Source: Aldersonia kunmingensis (lineage in GTDB: Bacteria; Actinomycetota; Actinomycetes; Mycobacteriales; Mycobacteriaceae). From it: a DNA stretch of 59,370 bases. A model generated the notes under the pieces. The model was not told where the DNA came from and made no database searches. It saw only the letters and a program-made list of their open reading frames with translations. The stretch is from NCBI RefSeq assembly GCF_001646865.1, contig NZ_LRRB01000288.1, positions 1 to 59,370 of the forward strand, read 5' to 3'. This document shows, piece after piece, positions 25,344 to 37,339 of the stretch; the first letter of the stretch is position 1, and each line of letters opens with the position of its first letter. The position numbers and the translations under genes were made by a program.

Positions 25344-25913
25344 TCACTCGCCCCAGTCGTAGTCCTCGGCCCACTCCTGGCCCTCGCTGATCGCCTTCAT
25401 CGTGGACTGCCCGTCGAGGGCCTCACGGATGATGTCGGCGTGCCCGCTGTGGTGGGCCGTCTCGCGCAACCGATGGGCGACGATGCTGCGAACGCTGAGC
25501 CATTCTCGCTCGGGTGCCCACGGCGCGGTCGGCTGCGGAATCAGCTCGTCCATATCGCTCGCGGCGATGAACTCATCGAATTCGGCTGCGGCCCGGTCAT
25601 ATTCGGCGATCCAGAACTCGAGTGAGTCTTCCGGGGTGAACGTGTACTCGTCGCCGAACCGGCTGACGTCGAACTCGGCGTTCTCGTCCTTCTCGGTCAT
25701 GACCTTGACCACCTCGCGCTCGCCGCGGGCGAGGTGCTTGAGCAGCACGCCGAGGGTCAGTTCGGAAACGGTGGTGCGCTCGCGAGCCTGCTCGTCGGTG
25801 AGTCCGCGCACCGTCACCTTGAACAGCGCGCGCTGATCGGCGAGCAGGGTCAGCAGGTCGGCCTTCTCGCCCTTGACGTCGACGGTGAGAGCCACGGAGG
25901 TGTAGGTGCCCAT
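25344..25913 (-). CDS. DinB/DUF664-like four-helix protein
   Basis: The 189-residue protein is predicted to form a DinB-type four-helix bundle. It has the helix LLTLLADQRALFKVTVRGLTDEQA, a His in LLKHLARGEREVV and the C-terminal metal-binding helix HRLRETAHHSGHADIIREALDG. Relatives are mycothiol- or bacillithiol-dependent transferases or stress proteins, so mycothiol-linked detoxification is possible but unproven. The start is ATG 25913. It lies 31 bp upstream of holB on the same strand. It occupies the spot where M. tuberculosis has an adenylate cyclase gene. Confidence 0.8.
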   Translation of the reverse strand: MGTYTSVALTVDVKGEKADLLTLLADQRALFKVTVRGLTDEQARERTTVSELTLGVLLKHLARGEREVVKVMTEKDENAEFDVSRFGDEYTFTPEDSLEFWIAEYDRAAAEFDEFIAASDMDELIPQPTAPWAPEREWLSVRSIVAHRLRETAHHSGHADIIREALDGQSTMKAISEGQEWAEDYDWGE

Positions 25914-26011
25914 CGCAGTACCTTTCGGTTGGTCCAGGTCTCGATCATTCGATCGTTGACTGACACCACGCTATGAGCAATTGCGGACAGGTCCGGTCCG
26001 CAATCAAAAAG

Positions 26012-28963
<2,952 letters not shown>

Positions 28964-29099
28964 CGTCCCTTTCTTCTACATCGCGACGCAGATGCGCGAT
29001 CGGCTCGAAGCTTCGCCAGCCCCCGGCGCCGACGCTGCCCAAAGTACAGAGTTATACAGACTATGCAGGCCAACCCCGCCCGTTCGGTACCGAATACGG

Positions 29100-29684
29100 C
29101 TAGAAACGGGGCCACCCGAGGCTCGGACCGGCATCCGCGGGCGGCTCTCCGATGCACTCCGCGAGGCGCATCAGCCGCCGCCGGCCGGCGATCCGCAGAC
29201 CAGGCCGGGGACCGCGGGTTCCGATCAGTGTTGGCGCGATTCCGGCCCGCATCAGTGCGAGCGCGAGTTGGGGATGCGAATCGGGCGCGTGCGGGTCGAG
29301 CCCGAGCACGAACCGCTCACCATCGTGTTCTCCATACCCGGCGGCAATTGCCCAGATACGCAGCTCACGTGAATCCGGCACCCACATCTCGGGCACTGCT
29401 TTGACTGCGCCCCTTGTCCATTCACGAGCGAGTGCCGCGAGCTCCGGTGCAACGCCGGTGCGGACCAGCGGGCGGCCTTCCTCGGACCTCGTGATCTCGG
29501 CGGGGAGCTCCGCCTCCTCGATAAGTTGCGCAACAGCGCGAGCGCGCCACTGCTCGTCGACGACAACCGAGATTCTGGCGCCCGCGCCGAAGGACACCAT
29601 CTGACCAGGACCGGCCAAGAGGCCGGACAGGTCCGTAACCGCGGGCGGCGTCGCCTCGGCGGAGAAAAATGAGAGTTGTCCCAC
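29100..29684 (-). CDS. Conserved actinobacterial protein (Rv3647c-like)
   Basis: The 194-residue protein begins MGQLSFFSAEATPPAVTDLSGLLAGPGQ and contains SVVVDEQWRARAVAQL, WTRGAVKAVP and LAIAAGYG-like segments (ELRIWAIAAGYGEHDGERFVLGLD). The sequence style and place between topA and cspA match M. tuberculosis Rv3647c, a conserved protein without known function. There is no signal peptide or membrane helix. It lies 136 bp upstream of topA on the same strand and may be co-transcribed. High conservation of its position hints at a nucleic-acid role (inference only). Confidence 0.8.
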   Translation of the reverse strand: MGQLSFFSAEATPPAVTDLSGLLAGPGQMVSFGAGARISVVVDEQWRARAVAQLIEEAELPAEITRSEEGRPLVRTGVAPELAALAREWTRGAVKAVPEMWVPDSRELRIWAIAAGYGEHDGERFVLGLDPHAPDSHPQLALALMRAGIAPTLIGTRGPRPGLRIAGRRRLMRLAECIGEPPADAGPSLGWPRF

Positions 29685-29748
29685 ACCAGCGAGGTTAAGC
29701 CACGCCGGTCACATCGAGCGTGACCAAACGCTTTTGCCACTCAACCGA

Positions 29749-29783
29749 CTCGTCCCCCGTCACCATTGGTGACGGGGGACGAG
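29749..29783. terminator. Perfect 16-bp hairpin between cspA and the Rv3647c-like gene
   Basis: The arms CTCGTCCCCCGTCACC and GGTGACGGGGGACGAG pair without a mismatch around the loop ATT. No U-run follows on either strand, as is common for actinobacterial hairpin terminators. It lies 56 bases after the cspA stop on the same strand and likely ends or processes that transcript. Confidence 0.7.
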
Positions 29784-29838
29784 CTGGACGGGATTTAGTG
29801 AGTCCCGACCATGTGGAACTCGTTCAGAAATGAACGAA

Positions 29839-30042
29839 TCAGACCGCGCGAACGCCGGTGGCCTGCGGACCCTTGGTGCCCTGGCCGACCTCGAACTCGA
29901 CGCGCTGGTTCTCCTCGAGGGTGCGGAAGCCCGAACCCTGGATCTCGGAGTAGTGGACGAAGACGTCAGCGGAGCCGTCTTCGGGCGCGATGAAGCCGAA
30001 ACCCTTCTCCGCGTTGAACCACTTCACAGTTCCCTGTGCCAT
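29839..30042 (-). CDS. cspA: Cold-shock protein
   Basis: The 67-residue single cold-shock domain has RNP1 KGFGFI and RNP2 VFVHY, plus the start [23 protein letters not shown]. It binds single-stranded RNA and DNA as a chaperone. An AAGG ribosome site lies in an A-rich leader before ATG 30042. The long untranslated region upstream (30043 onward) fits post-transcriptional control typical of csp genes. It is the ortholog of Rv3648c by position. Confidence 0.96.
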   Translation of the reverse strand: MAQGTVKWFNAEKGFGFIAPEDGSADVFVHYSEIQGSGFRTLEENQRVEFEVGQGTKGPQATGVRAV

Positions 30043-30466
30043 TTTTACCTTCTCTTTTTCTAACCGGAACGACGAACAGCACTTACAGTCCGCCGGGCCC
30101 GTTGTGACCGCTGCACTCTTTGATTCCCCCTCAGGAAAGCTCTAAGCACACCGTTCGCAACATCGATCCTGCGAGCGTTGTACTGGTAGAGCACTACGAA
30201 CACAGAAGCATGCGACCACGTGTAGTGAACCATGAGAGTCCCGTTCGCGATACCCGAGATGCCTCAATTCGGCCAAGAAATTTGATCTTGTGATCCTGAC
30301 CGACTGGGCACTGGTGACGTATGTAACTTTCGGTTCTTGTTTGCTGGAAGTTTGCTGTGGGCGGCGCTACGATGCCTCGAATTTTGCGTCGGATCCGCCC
30401 GATAGCATCAATGCCCGACCGCGGGCAGCCGCGAGCGGCCGCCCAAACGAGACTTCGAGGTACCAC
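30043..30466. other. Shared upstream region of cspA and the helicase gene
   Basis: These 424 bp between divergent genes contain no credible coding frame. The cspA side is a likely long 5' leader with AT-rich patches, including the A-rich stretch next to the start. The helicase side has a GAGG (30457-30460) before GTG 30467. I could not fix promoter boxes with confidence. Confidence 0.45.
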
Positions 30467-32827
30467 GTGACGACGCCGGACACATCGGGCGAACCGGACA
30501 CGATGGCACCGATCGGTTTCGGCCGGGAGCTACTGAACCGGGTTCTCGTTGGTACACCGGTGCGCGAGGAACCCCTTCGACACGTCGCAGACTTGCCTTC
30601 CCGAACCGCTCGATATGTGGACTGGCCCGAATGGGTGGCCGATCCGGTAGTCGCGGCACTGCGTGAGTCTGGCGTCGCGCGCCCGTGGTCACATCAGGCC
30701 GAGGCGGCATCGCTCGCGGCGTCCGGACAACATGTCGTCGTCGCGACCGGAACCGCGTCGGGCAAGTCCCTCGCCTACCGCATGCCGATTCTGTCGACGC
30801 TATTGCGCGAGCCTCGGGCCACCGCCCTCTACCTCGCCCCGACGAAGGCCCTCGGCGCCGACCAGCTGCGCGCGATCGAAGAACTGCTCGACGCTGCGGA
30901 GGAGCTGTCCTCCATCCGGACCAGCTCCTACGACGGAGATACACCCGGAGAGGTCCGGCAGTGGGCGCGGGCGCATGCGCGGTGGATTTTCACCAACCCG
31001 GACATGCTGCACCTCGCCCTGCTGCGCGGGCATGCGCGCTGGTCGCGATTCCTGCGGAACCTGCGCTACGTCGTGGTCGACGAGTGTCATTCCTATCGGG
31101 GCGTGTTCGGCTCGAACGTCGCCCTCGTTCTTCGCCGGCTGCGGCGCATCGCCGCCCGGTACGGTGCAAACCCGGTGTTCGTGCTGGCCTCGGCGACAAC
31201 CGCCGACCCCGGCACAGCCGCGAGCCGGCTAATTGGCGCGCCGTGTGCCGAGGTGACCGACGACGGCTCGCCGCACGGCCCGCGCACCGTCGCGCTCTGG
31301 GAACCGCCGTTGTTGACCGCGGTGACCGGCGAGAACGGTGCACCGGTGCGGCGCTCAGCAGGTTCCGAGGCGGCTCGGATCATGGCCGACCTCGTAGTCG
31401 AGGGCGCCCGCACGCTGACGTTCGTCCGGTCCCGCCGGGGTGCCGAGCTGACCGCCATGGGCGCATCCCGGCTGCTCGCCGAGGTGGATCCGGACCTGGG
31501 CGATCGCGTCGCGGCGTACCGCGCGGGATACCTCGCCGAGGACCGGCGCGAACTCGAGGCGGCCCTCGCCGACGGCACCCTGCTGGGCGCGGCCACCACC
31601 AACGCGCTCGAACTGGGCGTGGATATCGCCGGCCTCGACGCCGTCGTCGTCGCAGGCTTTCCCGGCACTGTCGCCTCGTTCTGGCAGCAGGCGGGGCGAT
31701 CCGGTCGGCGCGGCGAGGGCTCGCTGGTGATGCTGGTCGCGCGCGACGACCCGCTCGACACCTACCTCGTGCACCATCCCGCCGCGCTGCTCGACAAGCC
31801 GATCGAGGCAACGATCACCGACCCGAGCAACCCGTATGTACTCGGGCCACAACTGCTTTGCGCGGCGCTGGAAATGCCGCTCACCGATGACGAAGTGCGG
31901 GCCTTCGGAGCCTGGGACGTCCTCACCGGCCTCGCCGAAGAGGGCCTCATCCGCCGACGCGGCCACGGCTGGTTCGTCACGGGTGAATCCAAGCCACACG
32001 AAGCGCTCGACATTCGGGGCGGGATCGGCACCCAGATCGCGATCGTCGAAGGTGAGACCGGCCGGCTGCTCGGCACGTGCGACACCGGGCGCGCGATGTC
32101 CACGCTGCACCCCGACGCCGTGCACCTGCATCAGGGCGAGACGTACGTCGTCGACGAACTCGACCTCGACGCGGGGGTTGCGTTCGTGCGCCCGGAGGTC
32201 CCGGAGTGGACGACGTCGGCACGCGAAATCACCGATATCGCTGTCGAGGAAGTCCTGGACCAGCACGATCATGGCGCCGTCGCCGTCGCCCTTGCCCGGG
32301 TGCAGGTCACCCATCAGGTGGTCGGGTACATGCGCAAGCTGCATTCCGGGGAGATCGTCGACCTGGTCGACATGGAGATGCCGCCGCAGACCCTGGACAC
32401 GGTCGCGGTCATGTACACCGTGACCCCGGAACTACTGATCGGATCCGGGCTGGAACCCGACCGGTTCCCCGGATCACTGCACGCCGCGGAGCACGCCGCG
32501 ATCGGCCTCCTCCCGCTCGTCGCGACGTGCGACCGATGGGACATCGGCGGAGTGTCGACCGCACTGCACATCGACACCGGCCTGCCGACCGTGTTCGTCT
32601 ACGACGGCAATCCGGGCGGCGCGGGGTTCGCCGAGCGCGGCCACAGCGCGATCGTGCACTGGCTGAACGCAACGAAGGATGCGATCTCCGATTGCGAGTG
32701 CAGCGCAGGATGTCCCTCCTGCGTGCAGTCGCCCAAATGTGGCAATGGGAACCACCCGCTCGACAAGGACGGGGCCGTAACGGTTCTCACCGCGGTGCTC
32801 GGCGAGCTCAACCGGTCGGGCCCATAG
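30467..32827 (+). CDS. DEAD/DEAH-box helicase with C-terminal four-Cys DUF1998 domain (MrfA-like)
   Basis: The 786-residue protein starts at GTG 30467 (VTTPDTSGEPD); the longer frame upstream has no similarity. It has a Q-like region with WSHQAEAA, Walker A ATGTASGKS, box VVDECHSYRG, motif III ASATT, a second RecA domain (TNALELGVDIAGLD, QQAGRSGRRGEGS), and a C-terminal zinc cluster CECSAGCPSCVQSPKCGNGN. This is the layout of Bacillus MrfA, a DNA-repair helicase, and of M. tuberculosis Rv3649. No MrfB-type exonuclease is adjacent. It probably unwinds damaged DNA (inference). Confidence 0.9.
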   Translation: MTTPDTSGEPDTMAPIGFGRELLNRVLVGTPVREEPLRHVADLPSRTARYVDWPEWVADPVVAALRESGVARPWSHQAEAASLAASGQHVVVATGTASGKSLAYRMPILSTLLREPRATALYLAPTKALGADQLRAIEELLDAAEELSSIRTSSYDGDTPGEVRQWARAHARWIFTNPDMLHLALLRGHARWSRFLRNLRYVVVDECHSYRGVFGSNVALVLRRLRRIAARYGANPVFVLASATTADPGTAASRLIGAPCAEVTDDGSPHGPRTVALWEPPLLTAVTGENGAPVRRSAGSEAARIMADLVVEGARTLTFVRSRRGAELTAMGASRLLAEVDPDLGDRVAAYRAGYLAEDRRELEAALADGTLLGAATTNALELGVDIAGLDAVVVAGFPGTVASFWQQAGRSGRRGEGSLVMLVARDDPLDTYLVHHPAALLDKPIEATITDPSNPYVLGPQLLCAALEMPLTDDEVRAFGAWDVLTGLAEEGLIRRRGHGWFVTGESKPHEALDIRGGIGTQIAIVEGETGRLLGTCDTGRAMSTLHPDAVHLHQGETYVVDELDLDAGVAFVRPEVPEWTTSAREITDIAVEEVLDQHDHGAVAVALARVQVTHQVVGYMRKLHSGEIVDLVDMEMPPQTLDTVAVMYTVTPELLIGSGLEPDRFPGSLHAAEHAAIGLLPLVATCDRWDIGGVSTALHIDTGLPTVFVYDGNPGGAGFAERGHSAIVHWLNATKDAISDCECSAGCPSCVQSPKCGNGNHPLDKDGAVTVLTAVLGELNRSGP

Positions 32828-33650
32828 CCACCGCCCGCGGGCCCTCCCGCCCAAAAGTCCCGTTTCGGTACGCTCGCACCGTTTGCCGCGCCGTTGCCAA
32901 AAACAAACCGAACGTTGAATTAGTCGGTCGTCCACTAGATTTGACGGATTTCGCTCGGCATGAACGAAATGCCGCTCTGATACTGGCTTTCGATGCGCCC
33001 ACCCCGGCTCGCACCGCGGGTGGCCGACTGACGCTTGCGCGTCCCGATGCACCGACACTCGTGCGTGGCGTTGTTCGTGCGCCGGGAGAGCACCCGCCGA
33101 GCAGCATTTGAAGGTACCCGGACGGGTGGCTTTCGCGCCGACGGCCTCGGGCCGCGAACGCGGCGGGTTCCGGTGGCGGGCGAACGCTTGCGCTGCTGCG
33201 CTTTGCCGACACGGTGACCACCAGGGCTTGTCCCTCGGCACATAGATCAGACCGGGGATGACCGTGTAGGCCGGTCACCGGGCCATTCACGAGCGCATCG
33301 ATTGGTGTGGATATTCGATCAAGCAGGCAGTCAATTCATACACGAGCGAACCGCCAGAACTAACTCGGTATCGCGGCCGCGCACAACCTCCGCCCGGGCC
33401 GCTAGATATTCTTTCGGCTATACGGCGGCGGCTTCAGAACTCCGGGCAGGTGAACGCCTGCGGACTCGGAATCCGAGCCATCCGACGATACCCATCGCGC
33501 CGGGCGGGGACGGCCTCGATCTATTAGCGAGATGTCCGTCGTTCGATAACTGCGATCGCTTTGTGTCCAAGTAGACTAATTACCTTGTGAGCCTGCTTAC
33601 TTAGAGGACGATAGTCGTCCGCGCGACCTCGCATACGAGCGCCACCCCTA
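32828..33650. other. 823-bp non-coding or eroded region before the IS element
   Basis: No frame here has recognisable family similarity or a supported start. Base composition is mixed, with AT-rich patches at about 32910-32950 and 33530-33600, lower in GC than the surrounding genes. It marks the left border of the accessory island and may hold remnants of displaced genes or regulatory DNA. I see no repeats or RNA folds I can name. Confidence 0.5.
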
Positions 33651-33700
33651 GGGCGTGTCCGACAAATGATTCACCCAAACGGTGATGGCATGGAGCCCCC

Positions 33701-34399
33701 CTAGACGACGACGAGTTTGTCGTAGCGGGTGGCCAGCCGGCGCCATTGTTTGACGGCGTTGAAGCCGCGTTCGATCACGTTGCGGCCCTTGTAGTCCTCG
33801 GCATCGAAGGCCGGCGGGCGCCCACCGGCCGAGCCACGGCGTTTGGGGCGCCCGATCTGGTCGGCGGGCTGCGGAATGACCGCTCCGATACCGCGGCGAC
33901 GCAGGTGGTTGCGGATCGTGCGCGAGGAGTACGCCTTGTCGCCGCGGACACGGTCGGGTCGAGTGCGCGCCCGGCCGCCCCCGACACGGGGAATCCGCAG
34001 ATGTCCCATCAGCTGCCCGAACACCGGTGCATCACCGGCCTGGCCCTCCCCGACCAGGATCACCAGCGGTCTGCTATGCCCGTCGACGAGGTGGTGAATG
34101 TTGCTCGACCAGGCGCCCCGCGAGCGACCTATGCCGTGGTCAGGTGCCTCGACGCCCGGATTCGTGTAATTCGATCCAGCCCCCGCAAGGCGCGTGAGGT
34201 TGGTGGCGTGCCGATGTGCACGGGCGATGGTCGAGTCCACCGATACCGCCACTCCACCTGCCCGGCGGCATCGGCCGTGGACAGCAGACGGGTAAGTTCC
34301 CGATCCCAGGTGCCGTCGCCGCTCATCCGTCGATGCCAGGTCCACACCGTCTGCCACGGCCCGAACACCTCGGGCAGATCTCGCCACCCGATCCCACAC
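33701..34399 (-). CDS. IS5-family transposase, second frame (catalytic part)
   Basis: This frame carries the catalytic domain: SVDSTIARAHRHATNL with the first Asp, a NIHHLVDGHSRPLVILVGEGQAGDAP block with the second Asp, and NVIERGFNAVKQWRRLATRYDK with the Glu and the Y-R-E-K signature. The residues before about 55 are the out-of-frame shadow of the first frame, so the real product is made by a -1 frameshift from it near 34250. It ends 50 bp inside the left terminal repeat. Confidence 0.85.
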   Translation of the reverse strand: MWDRVARSARGVRAVADGVDLASTDERRRHLGSGTYPSAVHGRCRRAGGVAVSVDSTIARAHRHATNLTRLAGAGSNYTNPGVEAPDHGIGRSRGAWSSNIHHLVDGHSRPLVILVGEGQAGDAPVFGQLMGHLRIPRVGGGRARTRPDRVRGDKAYSSRTIRNHLRRRGIGAVIPQPADQIGRPKRRGSAGGRPPAFDAEDYKGRNVIERGFNAVKQWRRLATRYDKLVVV

Positions 34400-34488
34400 C
34401 GGTACCGGTACCGGTAGACGATGCCTTCCACGATCGTGCGGGCGTCACCGAACGGCCTGCCCCGCTTACCTGTTCGAGAAGGCAGCAT
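34129..34488 (-). CDS. IS5-family transposase, first frame (N-terminal part)
   Basis: From ATG 34488 this frame encodes RTGKRGRPFGDARTIVEGIVYRYR..CGIGWRDLPEVFGPWQTVWTWHRRMSGDGTWDRELTRLL, the N-terminal DUF4096-type domain of IS427-group transposases. Residues after about 78 are out-of-frame shadow. Homologues start about 17 codons earlier; that part exists here from GTG 34539 (VSRIQLLSDERWSFI) but is cut off by a TAA at 34492-34494. The product would therefore start late, or the element is inactive. Confidence 0.8.
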   Translation of the reverse strand: MLPSRTGKRGRPFGDARTIVEGIVYRYRYRCGIGWRDLPEVFGPWQTVWTWHRRMSGDGTWDRELTRLLSTADAAGQVEWRYRWTRPSPVHIGTPPTSRALRGLDRITRIRASRHLTTA

Positions 34489-34783
34489 TCCTTAGATGAA
34501 TGACCACCGCTCATCGGAGAGCAACTGAATTCGCGACACCCTCAATAGTCACCCGAAACACCACGAGATATTTGTCAGACACGCCCTCGGTCCGACACAC
34601 CCGATGCCGGTTGACGCACGCCGCGTCTACGGTTGTGCGGGCTACTTCAAGGGGGTTCGTTAATTTCCCGAGCTGCTAGATTAGTGGATTTGCTTGCGGC
34701 TCCAATTGCAGCGGTGCGAGTATGAATGAGCGCGCTGGGTCGGGTTGATTATCCGTTTCGTTGCAAAACTGAGGGGCTCCACC

Positions 34784-34999
34784 ATGACCAGAAAAACTTC
34801 TATCGCGCTGGCGGCAACAGCGATCGCCCTGTCGGTCGGTGCGCTGAGCGCACCTGCGGCTTCCGCGGTACCTGCAGTACCGGGTCTCCATCCAGTCCAG
34901 TCGGGCCCGGGGTCGTCCACCGGGTCCGGAGGGGGCAATGGGTCCCTGTTCTGCATCACTTTCCCATTCGGCTCGATTGAACAGAAGTTCTGCATCTGA
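34784..34999 (+). CDS. Small secreted peptide (71 aa) with two cysteines
   Basis: ATG 34784 follows a GAGGGG site (34771-34776). The signal peptide MTRKTSIALAATAIALSVGALSAPAASA is followed by a mature peptide of about 43 residues. That peptide has a Pro/Val start, a Gly/Ser-rich linker (SGPGSSTGSGGGNGS) and a hydrophobic tail with two cysteines spaced 14 apart (FCITFPF...QKFCI) that could pair. I do not recognise a family. It is sandwiched between an IS5-type and a broken IS110-type element, in the accessory island. Confidence 0.7.
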   Translation: MTRKTSIALAATAIALSVGALSAPAASAVPAVPGLHPVQSGPGSSTGSGGGNGSLFCITFPFGSIEQKFCI

Positions 35000-35231
35000 C
35001 CCCCCCGTTACCTTTCTCGTGGCCCTGGAACCAGGGCTCCGGTCGCCAGCTCCGGTATGACTTCCTGCCCCTGTCTTTCCAATGATCCGGGGGGTGGTGT
35101 CGCCGCGAGCTGGCGGCATCGACGGACCGCTGATAGGACAGGGCCGCAGGTAGGTCTCTTCGTAACGTAGGTGCCGGGCGTCGATGCCGGATCGGCGACC
35201 GGACGGTCACGAACGACGAGGAACACGCGAC
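35000..35231 (+). other. Non-coding left end of the IS110-type element
   Basis: A perfect hairpin GCCCTGG-AA-CCAGGGC (35022-35037) and further GC-rich folds precede the transposase start. In IS110-group elements the non-coding end upstream of the recombinase encodes a structured bridge RNA. This stretch has the right place and size, but its loops cannot be matched to targets by eye. The element's outer boundary is not defined, as such elements lack inverted repeats. Confidence 0.35.
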
Positions 35232-36046
35232 GTGGCGCCGAGATACGCGGTCTATTGCGGTGTTGACGTGGGCAAAGGCGAACACCACGCAGTCGGTCTG
35301 GACGCGGCCGGTAAGCGCTTGTTCGACAAAGCCCTGCCCAACGACGAGACCAAACTACGGGCGGTGTTCGACCAGCTCGCGACACATGGCCGGCTGTTGA
35401 TCGTGGTCGACCAGCCCAACACGATCGGCGCGCTGCCGGTCGCCGTAGCCCGCGCGCGCGGTCACGACATCGCCTACCTGCCCGGGCTTGCGATGCGCCG
35501 AATCGCGGATCTGTATCCGGGACAAGCCAAGACCGACGCGCGCGATGCCTTCATCATCGCCGACGCGGCCCGCACCATGCCGCATGCGTTGCGCCGCGTC
35601 GATGTCGGCGACGACACGCTCACCGAACTCGGCGTGATCGTCGGATACGACGACGACCTCGCCGGCGAAGTCACCCGCACCGTGAACCGGATCCGCGGCC
35701 TGCTCACCGGTATTCATCCCGCGCTCGAACGCGTCCTCGGGCCGCGGTTACACATCCCGCGGTCCTCGAAATCCTGTCTCGGTTCGGTGGCCCAGACGGT
35801 ATCCGCAGCGCCGGGCGCCGTCGACTGCTCACCGTCGCGGTCAAACACGCACCCCGCATGGGGGCGCGCCTGGTCGATGACATCCTCGCCGCGCTGCCGC
35901 AGCAGACCGTGGTCGTGCCCGGCGCCAAGGCTGCCGAGATCGTGTTGCCCAAGCTTGCGGACTCGCTGAAGGCCGCTGTGCAGCAACGCCAGTCGCTCGC
36001 GGCGGACATCGAAAGGATGCGCCCGTCCGACGCAACTCCGCGCTGA
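35232..36046 (+). pseudogene. IS110-family transposase, frameshifted and truncated
   Basis: GTG 35232 behind GAGGAA begins a DEDD transposase: YCGVDVGKGEHHAVGLDAAG, VVDQPNTIGALPVAVARARG, YLPGLAMRRIADLYPGQAKTDARDAFIIADAARTMPH. Near 35751 one base is missing and the frame jumps. HPAVLEILSRFGGPDGIRSAG and GARLVDDILAALPQQTVV then continue in the +2 frame to 36046. The C-terminal Transposase_20 half, with its catalytic Ser, is absent after IERM. Total homology is about 265 of 400 residues. It is inactive. Confidence 0.88.
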
Positions 36047-36273
36047 TAGTGCACAACTGCCCCACGACCGGCGTGGAGATGCACCCTGATCACTGTTCAA
36101 CGACAGCACCCGCTGATATTCGTTTGGCAATCGTTGCCACCCATGCGGCGCGGCCTTCCATACGCGTGGATCCACGGCGCTGGCCCTGAGTTCGGCGCTG
36201 GCCCCAAGCTCGCCGGTCTCCTGTCCGTTCAAGCCACCGTGGTGATCGCTTGCCCCAGCGACCGTCACTACGG

Positions 36274-36303
36274 TTGACCCAAATATCTGTTCCGGCCTAC
36301 AGT
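36274..36303 (+). promoter_or_regulatory. Sigma70-type promoter for the SDR-NTF2 operon
   Basis: TTGACC (36274-36279) and TACAGT (36298-36303) with an 18-bp spacer form a good primary-sigma promoter, about 50 bases before the SDR start. It lies in the 308-bp non-coding gap after the IS110 remnant. Nothing else in that gap stands out. Confidence 0.6.
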
Positions 36304-36354
36304 GCGGGACGGGAACGCGCCCATTCGCCCGCCGAAACTCCGGAGGAGCAGCAG

Positions 36355-37308
36355 ATGATCGATTTCCAGGATCAGGTCGCCATCGTCACGGGCGCCGGTC
36401 GCGGACTCGGCCGCCTCTACGCCCTCGATCTCGCGCGGCGCGGTGCAGCGGTGGTCGTGAACGACCTTGGCGGGTCGATCGGCGGCCAAGGATCCGACGC
36501 CCGCGTGGCCGACGCGGTTGTCGCGGAAATCCTCGAGGCCGGCGGTACGGCGGTCGCGTCGTACGACTCGGTCGACAGCCCGGAGGGCGGAGCGGCGATC
36601 GTCGCGAACGCGGTCGACAACTTCGGCCGCCTCGACGCCGTGGTGAGCAACGCGGGAATCTTCAACAGCATCGCCTTCGACGAACTCACTCCCGACGACT
36701 GGCGCAATATGCTTCGCGTCCATCTCGACGCCGGGTTCTATCTGGCACAACCCGCATTTCGGGTGATGAAGGCGCAGGGCTACGGACGCTTCGTCTTCAT
36801 TTCGTCCTCGGGCGGGATGTTCGGCCAGCCCTGGGAATCGCATTACGCGGCGGCAAAGGCCGGCCTGGTTGGGCTGAGCAACGTCATCGCGATCGAGGGT
36901 GCGGAGCACGGGATCCATTCCAACACCGTGCTCCCGTTCGGGCTGTCCCGGATGGTTACCGAAACGATCGGCGATGCCACGTCGCTCGACGACATCGGCT
37001 TCCTGAAGGTTATCGACCCCGACCTGGTCGTCCCGATGGTCGTGTACTTGGCAAGCCGGACTTGCGATTTCACTCATCAGAATTACTCCGCGTGCGCCGG
37101 GCGATTCGCCCGGGTATTCGTCGGGCTAGGCGAAGGCTGGCTCTCAACGGGCGACAGCAAGCCGACCGCCGACGACATTGCCACGCACCTTGCGGAAGTC
37201 CAGGCGACCGAACCCTTCACCGTCCCCGGCTCGATATTCGAGGAAGTCTTTGCCGTCTGCGACCGACTCGGTGTGGACGTGTTCGCGCAGAGCGGCGAGA
37301 GCGCTTGA
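36355..37308 (+). CDS. SDR, hydroxyacyl-CoA dehydrogenase (MFE-2)-like
   Basis: The 317-residue SDR starts at ATG 36355 behind GGAGGAG. Features are TGAGRGLGRLYALDLARRGA, the multifunctional-enzyme-2 signature VVVNDLGGSIGGQGSDARVADAVVAEI, NAG, the catalytic Ser in ISSSGG, and HYAAAKAG (Tyr/Lys). Long C-terminal residues (AGRFARVFVGLGEGW...) match 17-beta-HSD-4-type or (R)-3-hydroxyacyl-CoA dehydrogenases of steroid and branched-acid oxidation. It is followed by an NTF2-fold gene 31 bp downstream, probably in the same operon. Confidence 0.85.
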   Translation: MIDFQDQVAIVTGAGRGLGRLYALDLARRGAAVVVNDLGGSIGGQGSDARVADAVVAEILEAGGTAVASYDSVDSPEGGAAIVANAVDNFGRLDAVVSNAGIFNSIAFDELTPDDWRNMLRVHLDAGFYLAQPAFRVMKAQGYGRFVFISSSGGMFGQPWESHYAAAKAGLVGLSNVIAIEGAEHGIHSNTVLPFGLSRMVTETIGDATSLDDIGFLKVIDPDLVVPMVVYLASRTCDFTHQNYSACAGRFARVFVGLGEGWLSTGDSKPTADDIATHLAEVQATEPFTVPGSIFEEVFAVCDRLGVDVFAQSGESA

Positions 37309-37339
37309 CCCGGCCCCCGTTGCGACGAAGGGTACGGAG

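Larger units (their letters stand above)
33651..34586 (-). mobile_element. IS5-family (IS427-like) insertion sequence, about 936 bp
   Basis: The ends are near-perfect terminal inverted repeats: GGGCGTGTCCGACAAAT on the left (33651-33667) and, reading inward from the right (34586), the same sequence with one mismatch. The interior encodes two overlapping frames of a DDE transposase on the minus strand, joined by a -1 frameshift as in the IS427 group. No clear target duplication was found. An in-frame TAA near the start of the first frame may have weakened the element. Confidence 0.88.

Noticed and set aside
32828-33650. Several overlapping frames of 60-160 codons
   Set aside because: None has a credible start, ribosome site or recognisable motif, and they overlap on both strands.
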